64,000 nt of DNA, from positions 1,178,001-1,242,000 of the forward strand of contig JADJSD010000001.1 of the NCBI GenBank assembly GCA_016711875.1, in the 5' to 3' direction. The stretch's first letter is position 1. Every line of letters begins with the position of its first letter. Below, piece by piece: positions 52,390 through 61,736 of this stretch. The position numbers were made by a program, and so were the translations under genes. Below the pieces are notes generated by a model. That model saw nothing but the letters and a program-made list of their open reading frames with translations. It was not told the origin of the DNA and did no database searches. Origin of the DNA: Betaproteobacteria bacterium. GTDB taxonomy: Bacteria > Pseudomonadota > Gammaproteobacteria > Burkholderiales > Usitatibacteraceae.

Positions 52390-53333
52390 ACGACCTCCTT
52401 CGCCTGCCGGTCCGCGTGGTACGACGAGCGCACCATCGGTCCGCAGGCGGCGTTGGCGAAGCCCATGCGCGCGGCCTCGACCTCGAACATCCGGAATTCG
52501 TCGGGGTGGACGTAGCGCAGCACCGGCAGGTGGCTCTTCGAGGGCTGCAGGTACTGGCCGATCGTGAGCATGTCCACGCCGTGCTCGCGCAGGTCGCGCA
52601 TCACCGCGAGGATTTCGTCGTTGGTCTCGCCCAGCCCCACCATCAGGCCGCTCTTGGTGGGCACGCCGGGCCGGGCGGCCTTGAAGTCCGCAAGGAGACG
52701 CAACGAATGGGCGTAGTCGGAGCCGGGCCGGGCCTGCGCGTACAGGCGCGGCACCGTCTCGAGGTTGTGGTTCATGACATCCGGCGGGTCCTGCGCGAGA
52801 AGCGCGAGGGCTTTCTCCAGCCGGCCGCGGAAGTCGGGCGTGAGGATCTCGATCTTCGTGCCGGGGGCGGTGGCGCGGATGGCGCGGATGCAATCGGCGA
52901 AATGGCCGGCGCCGCCGTCGCGCAAGTCGTCGCGGTCCACGCTCGTCACGACCACGTAGCGCAGTTTCATCGCGGCAATGGTCTCGCCGAGCAGGCGCGG
53001 CTCGTCCGCGTCGAGCGCGAGGGGGCGGCCGTGGGCCACGTCGCAGAAGGGGCAGCGGCGCGTGCAGTACTCGCCCATGATCATGAACGTGGCCGTGCCG
53101 TGGCCGAAACACTCGCCGATGTTGGGGCAGGAGGCTTCCTCGCAGACGGTGACGAGCTTCGCGCCCCGCAGGATCCGCTTGATCTCGTGGAATCGCTCGC
53201 CGCCGCCGGCGCGCACGCGGATCCACTCGGGCTTCCTCAGCGTTTCGGCGGGAACGACCTTGATGGGAATTCGCGCGGTCTTCCCGGCGCGCTTGGCGTC
53301 GAGCTTGGCGGCGGGTCCGCGGGTATCGGTCAT
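52386..53333 (-). CDS. lipA: Lipoyl synthase
   Basis: 315 residues. Radical-SAM enzyme with two 4Fe-4S sites: the auxiliary cluster Cys64-x4-Cys69-x5-Cys75 (VCEEASCPNIGEC) and the SAM cluster Cys90-x3-Cys94-x2-Cys97 (YCTRRCPFCDV). It inserts two sulphurs into octanoyl-lipoyl domains. The C-terminal Ser stretch MVRSSYHADRQ is present. It overlaps lipB by ATGA, forming the classic lipB-lipA pair. Confidence 0.98.
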   Translation of the reverse strand: MTDTRGPAAKLDAKRAGKTARIPIKVVPAETLRKPEWIRVRAGGGERFHEIKRILRGAKLVTVCEEASCPNIGECFGHGTATFMIMGEYCTRRCPFCDVAHGRPLALDADEPRLLGETIAAMKLRYVVVTSVDRDDLRDGGAGHFADCIRAIRATAPGTKIEILTPDFRGRLEKALALLAQDPPDVMNHNLETVPRLYAQARPGSDYAHSLRLLADFKAARPGVPTKSGLMVGLGETNDEILAVMRDLREHGVDMLTIGQYLQPSKSHLPVLRYVHPDEFRMFEVEAARMGFANAACGPMVRSSYHADRQAKEVV

Positions 53334-53953
53334 GGATTCGGCCTGGGGGGATAGAGCGCGGCGAGGAGCGTCGACTCCCAGCGCGCGCGAACGGCATCCA
53401 TCGTATCACCGGCCCCCAGGTCGGCCAGGCGCGTGGCCGGGAGCCCGGGGTAGCCGCAGGGATTGATGCCGGCGAAGGCGCCGAGTTCGGGATCCACGTT
53501 GAGTGCGATGCCGTGGAACGTGCACCCGCGCGAGACGCGAAGGCCCACCGCGGCGAGCTTGGCCCCGGCCACGTAAACCCCGGGCATGCCCTCCTGCCGG
53601 TGGGCGGCGATGCCGTAACCCGTGCACAGGTCGATCACCGATCTCTCGAGGCGGCGCACGAGCTCGCGTACCCCGTAGCCCGAGCGGCGCAGGTCGAGCA
53701 TCACGTACGCGAGAAGCTGTCCCGGGCCATGCCAGGTGACCTGTCCGCCGCGGTCGATGCGCACGACGGGGGTCGAGCCGGCATCCAGGACGTGCTCGGG
53801 TTTCGCCGCGAGGCCCAGGGTGTAGACGGGCGGGTGCTCGACGAACCAGAGCTCGTCCGGCGTGTCCGGGCCGCGCGACTTCGTGAAATCCTGCATCGCG
53901 CGCCAGACGGGCTCGTACCCGGCCCGGCCGAGGGCGCGCACGCGGGCGGCCAC
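53330..53953 (-). CDS. lipB: Octanoyl-ACP:protein octanoyltransferase
   Basis: 207 residues from a GTG at 53953. Motifs: LWFVEHPPVYTLG, DRGGQVTWHGPGQLLAYVML, GAKLAAVGLRVSRGCTFHGI (catalytic Lys) and FAGINPCGYPGL (catalytic Cys). It moves octanoate from ACP to lipoate-dependent enzymes before LipA acts. It begins 6 bases after ybeD. Confidence 0.96.
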   Translation of the reverse strand: MAARVRALGRAGYEPVWRAMQDFTKSRGPDTPDELWFVEHPPVYTLGLAAKPEHVLDAGSTPVVRIDRGGQVTWHGPGQLLAYVMLDLRRSGYGVRELVRRLERSVIDLCTGYGIAAHRQEGMPGVYVAGAKLAAVGLRVSRGCTFHGIALNVDPELGAFAGINPCGYPGLPATRLADLGAGDTMDAVRARWESTLLAALYPPRPNP

Positions 53954-53959
53954 GGGGGC

Positions 53960-54235
53960 CTAGAGCACCATCATCACCTTCGGGTGGCCGGTGAGCGCCT
54001 GGTAGAGCGCATCCAGCTGCTCTCGCGAGCGCGCCTCGATGGTGACGGTGACGGAAAGGTACTTGCCGGCGGACGAGGGCCGCATCTCGACCGTGGCGGG
54101 GTCGAAATCCGGCGCGTGGGCGAGGACGACATCCACGACCTCCTGCGCGAAGCCTTCCTCGCGCCGCCCCATGACCTTGATCGGGAAGGGCGTCGGAAAG
54201 GTGAGGAGCGAGACTTCCGGGGAGGGCTCGGACAT
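53960..54235 (-). CDS. ybeD: DUF493/YbeD-family protein
   Basis: 91 residues, LLTFPTPFPIKVMGRREEGF followed by the alpha/beta ACT-like fold and SRSREQLDALYQALTGHPKV. Regularly found just before lipB. YbeD is a small cytoplasmic protein linked to LipB in gene order, with no settled activity. Confidence 0.9.
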   Translation of the reverse strand: MSEPSPEVSLLTFPTPFPIKVMGRREEGFAQEVVDVVLAHAPDFDPATVEMRPSSAGKYLSVTVTIEARSREQLDALYQALTGHPKVMMVL

Positions 54236-54241
54236 CGGGGA

Positions 54242-55096
54242 TCAGGCGGCGAGCTTCGCCTTGTAGTCCTGGAAGAGGGCATGCATGCGCTTGAACACCG
54301 GGCCGGGAACGCCCGCGCCCACGGGCTTGCCGTCGAGGGTGGTGACGGCGATGACCTCCTTGGTGGAGGACGAAAGCCAGATCTCGTCCGCCACGCGCAC
54401 GAGCGTCTCGGCCACCGGGCGGATCTGGAACTGCACGTGGCCGCCGGCGGCCAGCTCGGCGAGGAGCTCGTAGGTGATGCCGAGCAGGATGTGGTTGTCC
54501 TGCGGCGCGGCATAGACCACGCCGTCCTTCACGACGAACACGTTCGAGGCCGCGGCCTCGGTGAGGTAGCCGTCGCGGAAGAGCACCGTCTCCGTGGCAC
54601 CCGCGTCCGCCGAGATCTGGCGCGCGAGCACGTTGCCCAGGAGCGACACCGACTTGATGTGGCACTTGTGCCAGCGGAAATCGCTCGCGCTCACGCAGGC
54701 GACGCCCTTGTCGATCATCTCCCTCGACGGGTTCACCATCGGGCTCGACATCATGAACACCGTGGGCGCGAGGCCCTTCGGGATCACGTGGTCGCGCTTG
54801 GGCGGCACGCCGCGGGTGACCTGGATGTAGACGGCCTGGTCGCCGGCATGGTGGGCGAGGAGGGCCTTCACCGCATCGACCCAGCCTTCGGCCGTGTACG
54901 GGTTCGAAAGGCCGATCTCGTCCATCGAGCGCTGCAGCCGCGCGAAGTGCTCGTGGGCGCGCAGCAGCTTTCCGCCGTAGGCGGGAATCACCTCGTAGAC
55001 GCCGTCGCCGAAGAGGAAGCCGCGGTCGAGCGGGGAGATGTGGACCTGGTCGAGGGGGACGAGCTGGCCGTTGAAATGGGCGATCGGGGAGGTCAT
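54242..55096 (-). CDS. dat: D-amino acid aminotransferase
   Basis: 284 residues, fold-type IV PLP enzyme. ISPLDRGFLFGDGVYEVIPA opens the active site. The PLP Lys lies in RWHKCHIKSVSLLGNVLARQ, and LTEAAASNVFVV and GITYELLAELA follow. The RWH.CHIKS form is that of D-amino acid transaminase rather than branched-chain transaminase or ADC lyase. It interconverts D-Ala and D-Glu, feeding wall synthesis, which fits its place after dacA. Confidence 0.9.
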   Translation of the reverse strand: MTSPIAHFNGQLVPLDQVHISPLDRGFLFGDGVYEVIPAYGGKLLRAHEHFARLQRSMDEIGLSNPYTAEGWVDAVKALLAHHAGDQAVYIQVTRGVPPKRDHVIPKGLAPTVFMMSSPMVNPSREMIDKGVACVSASDFRWHKCHIKSVSLLGNVLARQISADAGATETVLFRDGYLTEAAASNVFVVKDGVVYAAPQDNHILLGITYELLAELAAGGHVQFQIRPVAETLVRVADEIWLSSSTKEVIAVTTLDGKPVGAGVPGPVFKRMHALFQDYKAKLAA

Positions 55097-55102
55097 GGCG
55101 CC

Positions 55103-56248
55103 TTACCGGAAGAACAGGCGGATCGTGTCCCATCCGCGGGAGAGGAACCCGGCGACCGGCACGTCCTCGAGGGCGACCACGGGGATCTCGGCCACGGCGA
55201 CGTTGTCACGGGTGAGTTTCATTATCCCTGCTTTCTGCCCCACCGAGTAGGGCGCGAGGAAGGGCTGCTGCGTCTCGAGCTGGGCCTTGAGGCCCGTGAA
55301 GCGCTCGCGCGGCAGCGTGAGCCAGACGTCGCGGTCGAAGCCCAGCTTGATCGTGGACCGCGTGCCCTTGAAGATCTCCGGCGAGCCCACGGTGTCGCCC
55401 TTCTTGTAGAGGCGCTGCGTGTCGAAGGCGAGGAAGCCGAAGTTGAGGAGCTTCTGGTTCTCGGAGACGCGCAGGGCGTCCGACTGCGCGCCCATCACCA
55501 CCGAGACGAGGCGGCGGTCGCCCCGCTTGGCGGAAGCCACGAGGCAGTAGCCCGCGGCCTCGGTGAAGCCGGTCTTCACGCCGTCCACGGTGGTGTCCAT
55601 CCAGAGCAGGCGGTTGCGGTTCGCCTGCTTGATGCCGTTGTAGGCGTACTCCTTCTGCGAGTAGTGGGCCGCGTAGTCGGCCGGGAAGTCGCGGATGAGC
55701 GCCATGGCGAGCGTGGCCATGTCGCGCGCGGAGGCGTAGTGGTCCTTGGCGGGCAGGCCCGTCGCGTTCATGAAGTTGGAGTTCGTGAGGCCCAGGCGCT
55801 TCGCCTCGCGGTTCATGAGCTGGGCGAAGGTGTCCTCGGAGCCGGCGACGGCCTCCGCGAGCGCGATGGTGGCGTCGTTGCCGGATTGGATGATCATGCC
55901 CTTCACGAGCTCGGCCACCGTCACCGGCTTGCGGGGCTCGATGAACATGCGCGAGCCCTCGGCCTTCCAGGCGCGCTCGGAGACGGGCACCGCGGCGTTC
56001 GGGTCCAGCTTCTTGTCCCTCAGGGCGCCGAAGACGATGTAGGCCGTCATCAGCTTGGTGAGCGAGGCGGGGTCGAAGCGGTCGTCGTCCGACACCGCGG
56101 CGAGCACCTGCCCGGAGAGCGCGTCGACCAGGTGGTAGGCGCGGGCGGCGACGGGCGGGGCGGTGATCTGCTGGGCGAGGGCGTTGAGCGGCGCGAAGCC
56201 GGGGAGGGGAAGGATTGCGGCGAGGAGCAGTGCGGCGAGGCGTTTCAT
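55103..56248 (-). CDS. dacA: D-alanyl-D-alanine carboxypeptidase (PBP5/6 family)
   Basis: 381 residues with a signal peptide (cleavage near ALAQQ). The serine-peptidase triad motifs are Ser62-Leu-Thr-Lys65 (DPASLTKLMTAY), Ser122-Gly-Asn124 (IIQSGNDATIAL) and Lys225-Thr-Gly (DGVKTGFTEAAGYC). A PBP5 C-terminal beta domain is followed by an amphipathic end (FLSRGWDTIRLFFR) that holds it on the outer face of the inner membrane. It trims pentapeptides. Overlaps rlpA by ATGA. Confidence 0.96.
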   Translation of the reverse strand: MKRLAALLLAAILPLPGFAPLNALAQQITAPPVAARAYHLVDALSGQVLAAVSDDDRFDPASLTKLMTAYIVFGALRDKKLDPNAAVPVSERAWKAEGSRMFIEPRKPVTVAELVKGMIIQSGNDATIALAEAVAGSEDTFAQLMNREAKRLGLTNSNFMNATGLPAKDHYASARDMATLAMALIRDFPADYAAHYSQKEYAYNGIKQANRNRLLWMDTTVDGVKTGFTEAAGYCLVASAKRGDRRLVSVVMGAQSDALRVSENQKLLNFGFLAFDTQRLYKKGDTVGSPEIFKGTRSTIKLGFDRDVWLTLPRERFTGLKAQLETQQPFLAPYSVGQKAGIMKLTRDNVAVAEIPVVALEDVPVAGFLSRGWDTIRLFFR

Positions 56249-57231
56249 CGAGGGGGGGCGTTCTGGGCAGGTGAGATGACAGGGGCGAAATCGAGCGAGG
56301 CGCGGATCTTGTCCGCGATGGCCTGGGCTTCCTCGCGCGTCTTGTAGGGGCCGAGGCGCACGCGGTGCAGGCCGCCCGCGCTCGCGACCTGGATCGGTTC
56401 GAGGATCCAGGACAGTTCCCGCGAGACGTGCGCGCGGAAGCTCTCCGCATTGTCGACACTGGAGAACGCGCCGAGTTGCAGGATGAACCCCCCGGAGGCC
56501 GGCGCGACCAGCGGCGTCTCGATCTCGGCGGGGCGCGGAACGGGCGGTTCGGTCCTGAGCGGGGTCGTGACGCTCGCGGACGCGGCCGCCGTCGCGGGTG
56601 GGGCCGGGGGCGATGCGGGTGGTGAAGCGGGCCTGGGCGCAGCGGCGGGCGGGCGCGGCCCGGCGGCCACGATCGTGCCGGCATCGCGGGCGAACACGCG
56701 TTCCACCTCCACCGGGCCGCTGCCCGGGCCGGCGATGCCGAGCTTGGCAGCCGCGGCGTAGGAGAGGTCGATGACGCGGCCCTCGTGGAAGGGCCCGCGG
56801 TCGTTCACGCGCACCACCACCGAGGCGCCGCTCTTCAGGTTCGTCACGCGCGCGAAGCTCGGGATGGGCAGCGTCTTGTGGGCCGCGGTCATCGCGAACA
56901 TGTCGTAGACCTCGCCGGAGGAGGTCTTCTGGCCGTGGAACTTGCGCCCGTACCAGGAGGCGAGGCCGCGCTCCCTCATCGGCTCGTCGTTCACGACCGG
57001 CGCGTAGGAGCGGCCGAAGACGGTGTACGGCCGGTTGGCGTAGCGGTGGTAGGGCTCCGCGGTCGGCACGGCATCGGGAATCAAGGCGATGTCGGCGGGC
57101 ACGGAGTCCGGCGGGCCGTCGTCCGAGTAGTAGGCGGGCTTCTTCGGCTCGCCCTTGGGCGGCGCCTTGGGGGCCGTGCCGCACGCCGCGACGACGAGGG
57201 CCGGCGCGAGGAGGGCGAGGGCGCGCCTCAA
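56245..57231 (-). CDS. rlpA: RlpA-like septal lytic transglycosylase lipoprotein with SPOR domain
   Basis: 328 residues from a TTG at 57231 (TTGA overlap with rodA). The lipoprotein signal ends VVAACGTAP. The double-psi beta-barrel has ERGLASWYGRKFHGQKTSSG, MTAAHKTLPIPSFARVTNL and VVVRVNDRGPFHEGRVIDLS (catalytic Asp). A Pro/Ala linker leads to a C-terminal SPOR domain (GGFILQLGAFSSVDNAESFR ... HRVRLGPYKTREEA) that binds denuded glycan at the septum. Confidence 0.93.
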   Translation of the reverse strand: MRRALALLAPALVVAACGTAPKAPPKGEPKKPAYYSDDGPPDSVPADIALIPDAVPTAEPYHRYANRPYTVFGRSYAPVVNDEPMRERGLASWYGRKFHGQKTSSGEVYDMFAMTAAHKTLPIPSFARVTNLKSGASVVVRVNDRGPFHEGRVIDLSYAAAAKLGIAGPGSGPVEVERVFARDAGTIVAAGPRPPAAAPRPASPPASPPAPPATAAASASVTTPLRTEPPVPRPAEIETPLVAPASGGFILQLGAFSSVDNAESFRAHVSRELSWILEPIQVASAGGLHRVRLGPYKTREEAQAIADKIRASLDFAPVISPAQNAPPR

Positions 57232-58325
57232 CTCGACACCAGTTGCTTGTGGGTCGAGATGGACATGAGGACGCCGAAGCCCACCAGCATCGACAGCAGG
57301 GCCGTCCCCCCGTAGCTCATGAGGGGCAGCGGCACGCCCACCACCGGCAGGATGCCGCTCACCATGCCCATGTTCACGAAGGCGTACGTGAAGAACGTGA
57401 GCGAGATCGCGCCGGCCGTGAGGCGGGCGAAGGTGGTCGACGCGTTGGCCGCGATCATGAGCCCCCGGGCGACGATGAGGGCGTAGAGCAGGATGAGGAC
57501 GAGGTTGCCCGCGAGCCCGAACTCCTCGCCGTACACCGCGAGGATGAAATCCGTGGAGCGCTCGGGCACGAAATCGAGCTGCGCCTGGGTGCCGTTCAGC
57601 CAGCCCTTGCCCAGGACGCCGCCCGAGCCGATGGCGATCGTCGACTGGATGATGTGGTAGCCCGCGCCCAGCGGGTCCTCCATCGGGTCGATGAGGGTGA
57701 GCACGCGCCGGCGCTGGTAGTCGTGCAGCATCCCCCACAGCACGGGCAGCAGGGCGAGCCCGGTCACGCCGAGCGAGACGATGATCTTCCACGACAGCCC
57801 CGCCAGGAAGATCACGAAGAACCCCGAGGCGAAGATGAGCAGGGCCGTGCCCAGGTCCGGCTGGCGCACGATGAGCCCCACCGGCAGCGCGAGGAGGATC
57901 GCCGCCAGGGCGTAGTCGCGCAGCTTGAGCCCCTCCTCGTGCCGCTGGAAGTACCAGGCGAGCATGAGCGGCACGGCGATCTTCATGATCTCCGAGGGCT
58001 GGATCGTGGTGAAGCCCAGGTTCAGCCAGCGCCGCGCGCCGTTTCGCACCTCGCCGAAGAGCGCGACCCCCACCAGCAGCACGAGCCCGCCCACGTAGGC
58101 CGGCACCGCCAGGCGCATGAGCGCCTGCGGCGGGATGTTGGCGACGATCCACAGGGCGGCGAGCGCCACGGCGAGGTTGCGTCCCTGGCCCATGACGCGG
58201 TCGAGGGAACCGCCGCCCGAGGCCGAATACACCACCGTGAGCCCGAGCGAGACCGTGAGCACGAGGGCCACCATCAGGGGGCCGTCGATCCGCCGCGCGA
58301 GGATCTCGAAGAGGCGGCTAATCAT
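57228..58325 (-). CDS. rodA: Rod-shape SEDS glycosyltransferase
   Basis: 365 residues, about ten membrane helices. SEDS motifs: WLNLGFTTIQPSEIMKIAVP, RQPDLGTALLIFASGF and VYGEEFGLAGNLVLILLYAL, with the catalytic Asp in FVPERSTDFILAV. It polymerises glycan strands for elongation together with PBP2. Start overlaps the mrdA end by eight bases. Confidence 0.95.
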   Translation of the reverse strand: MISRLFEILARRIDGPLMVALVLTVSLGLTVVYSASGGGSLDRVMGQGRNLAVALAALWIVANIPPQALMRLAVPAYVGGLVLLVGVALFGEVRNGARRWLNLGFTTIQPSEIMKIAVPLMLAWYFQRHEEGLKLRDYALAAILLALPVGLIVRQPDLGTALLIFASGFFVIFLAGLSWKIIVSLGVTGLALLPVLWGMLHDYQRRRVLTLIDPMEDPLGAGYHIIQSTIAIGSGGVLGKGWLNGTQAQLDFVPERSTDFILAVYGEEFGLAGNLVLILLYALIVARGLMIAANASTTFARLTAGAISLTFFTYAFVNMGMVSGILPVVGVPLPLMSYGGTALLSMLVGFGVLMSISTHKQLVSS

Positions 58326-60213
58326 TCGGGCCGTCCTCCTCGCCCAGCTTCTGCTTGCGCTCCGGGCGCTTGCCCAGGATCGCGAAATCGAACACCTCGC
58401 GCGCGATGGGGCCGGCGGTCGATCCGCCGTGGCCGCCGTTCTCCACGAGGATCGCGAGGGCGACCTTGGGATTGTCCGCGGGCGCGTAGGCGATGAAGAG
58501 CGCGTGGTCGCGGTGGCGCTCCTTCACTTTCTTCTCGTCGTACTTCTCGCCCGCCTTCATCCCGACGACCTGCGCCGTGCCCGTCTTGCCGGCCACGAGG
58601 TAGGGCGCCCCCTGGCCCACCCGCGTGGCCGTGCCTCCGGGCTTCGTCACGTCGATCATCGCGGCGCGCACCAGCTCGAGGTGCTCGGGCTTGATCGAAA
58701 GCGACTCGCGCGCGCGGATCGGGAGCTCGCGGATCTCCTGCGTGCGCGCGTCCTGCACCCCGCGCACCAGGCGCGGGTGCACGGCGTTGCCGCCGTTGGC
58801 GAGCGTCGCCACGGCGGTGGCGAGCTGCAGGGGCGTCGAGAGCCAGTACCCCTGCCCGATGCCCACGCTGATCGTGTCGCCGGCATACCACTTCTGCTTG
58901 AAGCGTTGCCACTTCCAGTCCGTCGAGGGCTGCAGGCCCGGCAGTTCGCCGTCGATGTCGATGCCGGTGCGCGAGCCGAAGCCCAGGGGCGTCATGAAGC
59001 GGTGGATCGCGTCGACGCCCAGGTCGTTCGCGAGGCCGTAGTAGTACGTGTCGCAGGAGACGACGATCGAGCGGTGCAGGTTCACCATGCCGTGCCCGCC
59101 CGGCTTCCAGTCGCGGAAGGGGCGCGACACGCCCGGCAGCATCCAGTGGCCGGGATCGGAGATCGCGTACTCGGGCGTGCGCTTTCCGTAGTGCAGCGCG
59201 GCCAGGGCCATGAACGGCTTGATGGTCGAGCCCGGCGGGTACTGGCCCCGCAGCGCCCGGTTGTTGAGCGGCTTGTCGGGCGAGTTGTTGAGCGCGTCCC
59301 AGTTGACCGGGTCGATGCCGTCCACGAAGAGGTTCGGGTCGAAGCCGGGCTTGGAGACGAGCGCGAGCACGTCCCCGGTCGAGGGGTCCAGGGCGACCAG
59401 GGCGCCGCGGTAATCCTGGAACGCTTCCTCGGCCACCTTCTGCAGCTCGATGTCGAGGGTGACCAGCAGGTTGTTGCCCGACTGGGGCTCGGAGCGGGAG
59501 AGCGCGCGGATGGCGCGGCCGCCGGCGTCGATCTCCACCTGTTCGCTTCCGGTGGTGCCGTGCAGCTCCTTCTCGTAGGCGCCCTCGATGCCGAGCTTGC
59601 CGATGTGGTCGGTTCCCTTGTAGTTGGTGGTGAGGCCCGCGGTCTCGATGCGGCGCACGTCGGCCTCGTTGATGCGGCCGATGTAGCCGATCGCGTGCGA
59701 GGCCACCTCGCCGTGGGGGTACGAGCGGAAGAGCCGGGCCTTGATCTCGAAGCCCGGGAAGCGCCAGCGGTTCACCGCGAAGCGGGCGACCTCCTCCTCC
59801 GTGAGGCGCGTGCGGATGGGCAGGCTCTCGAAGTTCTTGCTCTCCTCCTGCAGGCGCTTGAAGCGGCGCCGGTCGCGCGGGGCCACTTCGATCACCGTGG
59901 CCAGATCGTCGATCGCCTTCTCGACGTTGCCCACCTTGGACGGGGTGATCTCGAGCGTGTAGGCCGAGTAGTTGGCGGCGAGCACCTGGCCCTTGCGGTC
60001 GAGGATGATGCCGCGGTTGGGCACCACCGGCACGACGGAGATGCGGTTCGCCTCGGCAAGCGTGTGGTAGTACTCGCGCTGGACCACCTGCAGCCACACG
60101 AAGCGCGAGACGAGCAGCCCGAAGGCGACGAGGGCGAGGACGCCGGCGACCGTGAGCCGGTTGCGGAAGACGGTGAGCTCGCGCCGCGGATCGCGCAGCG
60201 CCTGCCCGACCAT
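58318..60213 (-). CDS. mrdA: Penicillin-binding protein 2
   Basis: 631 residues. One membrane anchor near residues 22-42 (LTVAGVLALVAFGLLVSRFV) is followed by a dimerisation domain (NRGIILDRKGQVLAANYSAY) and a transpeptidase domain with SxxK in YPPGSTIKPFMALAAL, SCD (VVSCDTYYYGLA) and KTG (VAGKTGTAQVVG). It cross-links new wall in rod elongation with RodA and MreBCD. The ATG overlaps the mreD stop by one base (TGATG). Confidence 0.96.
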   Translation of the reverse strand: MVGQALRDPRRELTVFRNRLTVAGVLALVAFGLLVSRFVWLQVVQREYYHTLAEANRISVVPVVPNRGIILDRKGQVLAANYSAYTLEITPSKVGNVEKAIDDLATVIEVAPRDRRRFKRLQEESKNFESLPIRTRLTEEEVARFAVNRWRFPGFEIKARLFRSYPHGEVASHAIGYIGRINEADVRRIETAGLTTNYKGTDHIGKLGIEGAYEKELHGTTGSEQVEIDAGGRAIRALSRSEPQSGNNLLVTLDIELQKVAEEAFQDYRGALVALDPSTGDVLALVSKPGFDPNLFVDGIDPVNWDALNNSPDKPLNNRALRGQYPPGSTIKPFMALAALHYGKRTPEYAISDPGHWMLPGVSRPFRDWKPGGHGMVNLHRSIVVSCDTYYYGLANDLGVDAIHRFMTPLGFGSRTGIDIDGELPGLQPSTDWKWQRFKQKWYAGDTISVGIGQGYWLSTPLQLATAVATLANGGNAVHPRLVRGVQDARTQEIRELPIRARESLSIKPEHLELVRAAMIDVTKPGGTATRVGQGAPYLVAGKTGTAQVVGMKAGEKYDEKKVKERHRDHALFIAYAPADNPKVALAILVENGGHGGSTAGPIAREVFDFAILGKRPERKQKLGEEDGPND

Positions 60214-60749
60214 CACGAGGCGTTCTCCCGGCGCATCCGGCGAAGCCCCGGCAGGTAGAGGATGCCGCTGATGGGCGCCCACAGCATCGCGGCGATGACC
60301 GGCGAGAGCAGGATCGCGACGCCGGGGAAATCCGCGCCCAGCAGCAGGTTGAGCAGCAGGATCATGAGGGTCGCCCCGAGGGCGAGGCCGGCCACGTGCA
60401 GCGTCTGCTCGCCCAGGGGGAAGGACAGGATGCGCACGCGGATCACCTGCGCGCCGTAGGCGACGAGCACGTAGGCGAGCGCGTGCTGGCCGAGCAGCAT
60501 CGAGTCGTTCACGTCCATCGCGAGGCCCAGGAAGAACGCGAGCCCCTGGCCCACGGAACTCGGCTGGTGGACCGCCCAGAAGAGCATCACGATCATCACG
60601 AGGTCGGGCCGCGCGAGCAGCAGCCAGCCGGACCACGGCAACGCATTGAAGAGGTAGGCGGCGAGGAGCGAACCGATGATGAGCCCCGGGCCGGCCGGGA
60701 GCTTCATGACGTCCCGCGCGAGAGGGGTCAGGTCGGCGGGCGTTCTCAT
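60213..60749 (-). CDS. mreD: Rod shape-determining protein MreD
   Basis: 178 residues, about five membrane helices (e.g. GLIIGSLLAAYLFNALPWSG; LGATLMILLLNLLLGA), the usual size and topology. Part of the elongasome complex in the inner membrane. ATGA overlap with mreC. Confidence 0.93.
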   Translation of the reverse strand: MRTPADLTPLARDVMKLPAGPGLIIGSLLAAYLFNALPWSGWLLLARPDLVMIVMLFWAVHQPSSVGQGLAFFLGLAMDVNDSMLLGQHALAYVLVAYGAQVIRVRILSFPLGEQTLHVAGLALGATLMILLLNLLLGADFPGVAILLSPVIAAMLWAPISGILYLPGLRRMRRENAS

Positions 60750-61663
60750 GGCCTTGCCCTCGCCTTGCCGGGCGCCTTCTCGCGCACGGGCCGCTTGTCG
60801 TCGCCGGCCGGGAGCGGGGGCGGCAATTCCGGGCGCTTCGCCGTGAGGATGCGCACGAACCGGTGGTTGTCGACGCCGGCCGCGGGCTTCGCGGTGATCT
60901 TCGCGAACACGTAGGCGGCGTTCTTCTCGACGGCCGTCACCCGGGCCACGACGAGCCCGGGCGGATAGGTGCCGTCGATGCCGGAGGTGACGAAGAGATC
61001 GCCGTTCTGGATGTCCGCCGAGACCGGCATGAAGGGCACGTCGATCGAGCCGTCCTTGCCCGAGCCCACGGCGATGGCGCGAAGTCCGTTCCTCGTGAGC
61101 ATCACCGGCACGGCCTGGTCCTTCTCCGTGAGCAGCGTCGCCTCGCTGGTGAAGGTGCCCACGGCGGTGACCTGGCCGACGACGCCATCGGCGTCGATCA
61201 CCGGCATGCCCGAGTGCACGCCCTGCGAGAGTCCCTTGTCCAGCACGAGCTTGCGGGTGAAGGGGTTGCGGCCGTAGGAGAGCATCTCGGCCAGCACGCC
61301 GTCGGTGGCGTAGCGCGAGCGTCCCGGCGACATGTCGGCCAGGTGCTTCTGCTCGGTCGCGAGGAGCTGCGCCTTCTGCGCGTCCGCGGCGTATTCCAGG
61401 AGCTTCGCCTTGAGTTCCTGGTTCTCCTTGAGCAGGCGGTCCTGCGAGGTGAAGTAATCCGAGAGGCGGCCGAGCATCGCGGCCGGGGCCGCGGCGGCCT
61501 GCTGGAGCGGATGGACCAGCACCGAGAGCGAGAGCCGCACCGCCTCGAGCGCGCCGAAGCGGTGGTCCGCGATCATGATCGCGATGGCCACCAGGCTGAA
61601 GAAGGTGAGCCGCGCGAGCGGGCTCGGGCCTCGGTGGAAGAAGGGCGGCGGATCGTGGATCAC
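60746..61663 (-). CDS. mreC: Rod shape-determining protein MreC
   Basis: 305 residues from a GTG at 61663. A membrane anchor (about 17-37), a coiled coil (YFTSQDRLLKENQELKAKLL) and a beta-rich domain (PFTRKLVLDKGLSQGVHSGM; SGIDGTYPPGLVVARVT) give the MreC layout. It links MreB to PBP2/RodA in the periplasm. The Lys/Arg-Pro-rich tail is not conserved. Confidence 0.95.
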   Translation of the reverse strand: MIHDPPPFFHRGPSPLARLTFFSLVAIAIMIADHRFGALEAVRLSLSVLVHPLQQAAAAPAAMLGRLSDYFTSQDRLLKENQELKAKLLEYAADAQKAQLLATEQKHLADMSPGRSRYATDGVLAEMLSYGRNPFTRKLVLDKGLSQGVHSGMPVIDADGVVGQVTAVGTFTSEATLLTEKDQAVPVMLTRNGLRAIAVGSGKDGSIDVPFMPVSADIQNGDLFVTSGIDGTYPPGLVVARVTAVEKNAAYVFAKITAKPAAGVDNHRFVRILTAKRPELPPPLPAGDDKRPVREKAPGKARARP

Positions 61664-61685
61664 GAGGCCTCGGGTCGGAAGCGAA

Positions 61686-61720
61686 GAAGCCCGCCTTGCG
61701 AGCTACGCGGGGCGGGCTTC
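61686..61720 (-). terminator. Attenuator-like hairpin between mreB and mreC
   Basis: GAAGCCCGCC and GGCGGGCTTC form a perfect 10-bp stem with a 15-base loop in the 73-base mreB-mreC gap, followed on the minus strand by TTCGCTTCC. It could lower read-through, giving more MreB than MreC, MreD and PBP2. Confidence 0.6.
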
Positions 61721-61736
61721 CGGGCGGGCACGGGGC

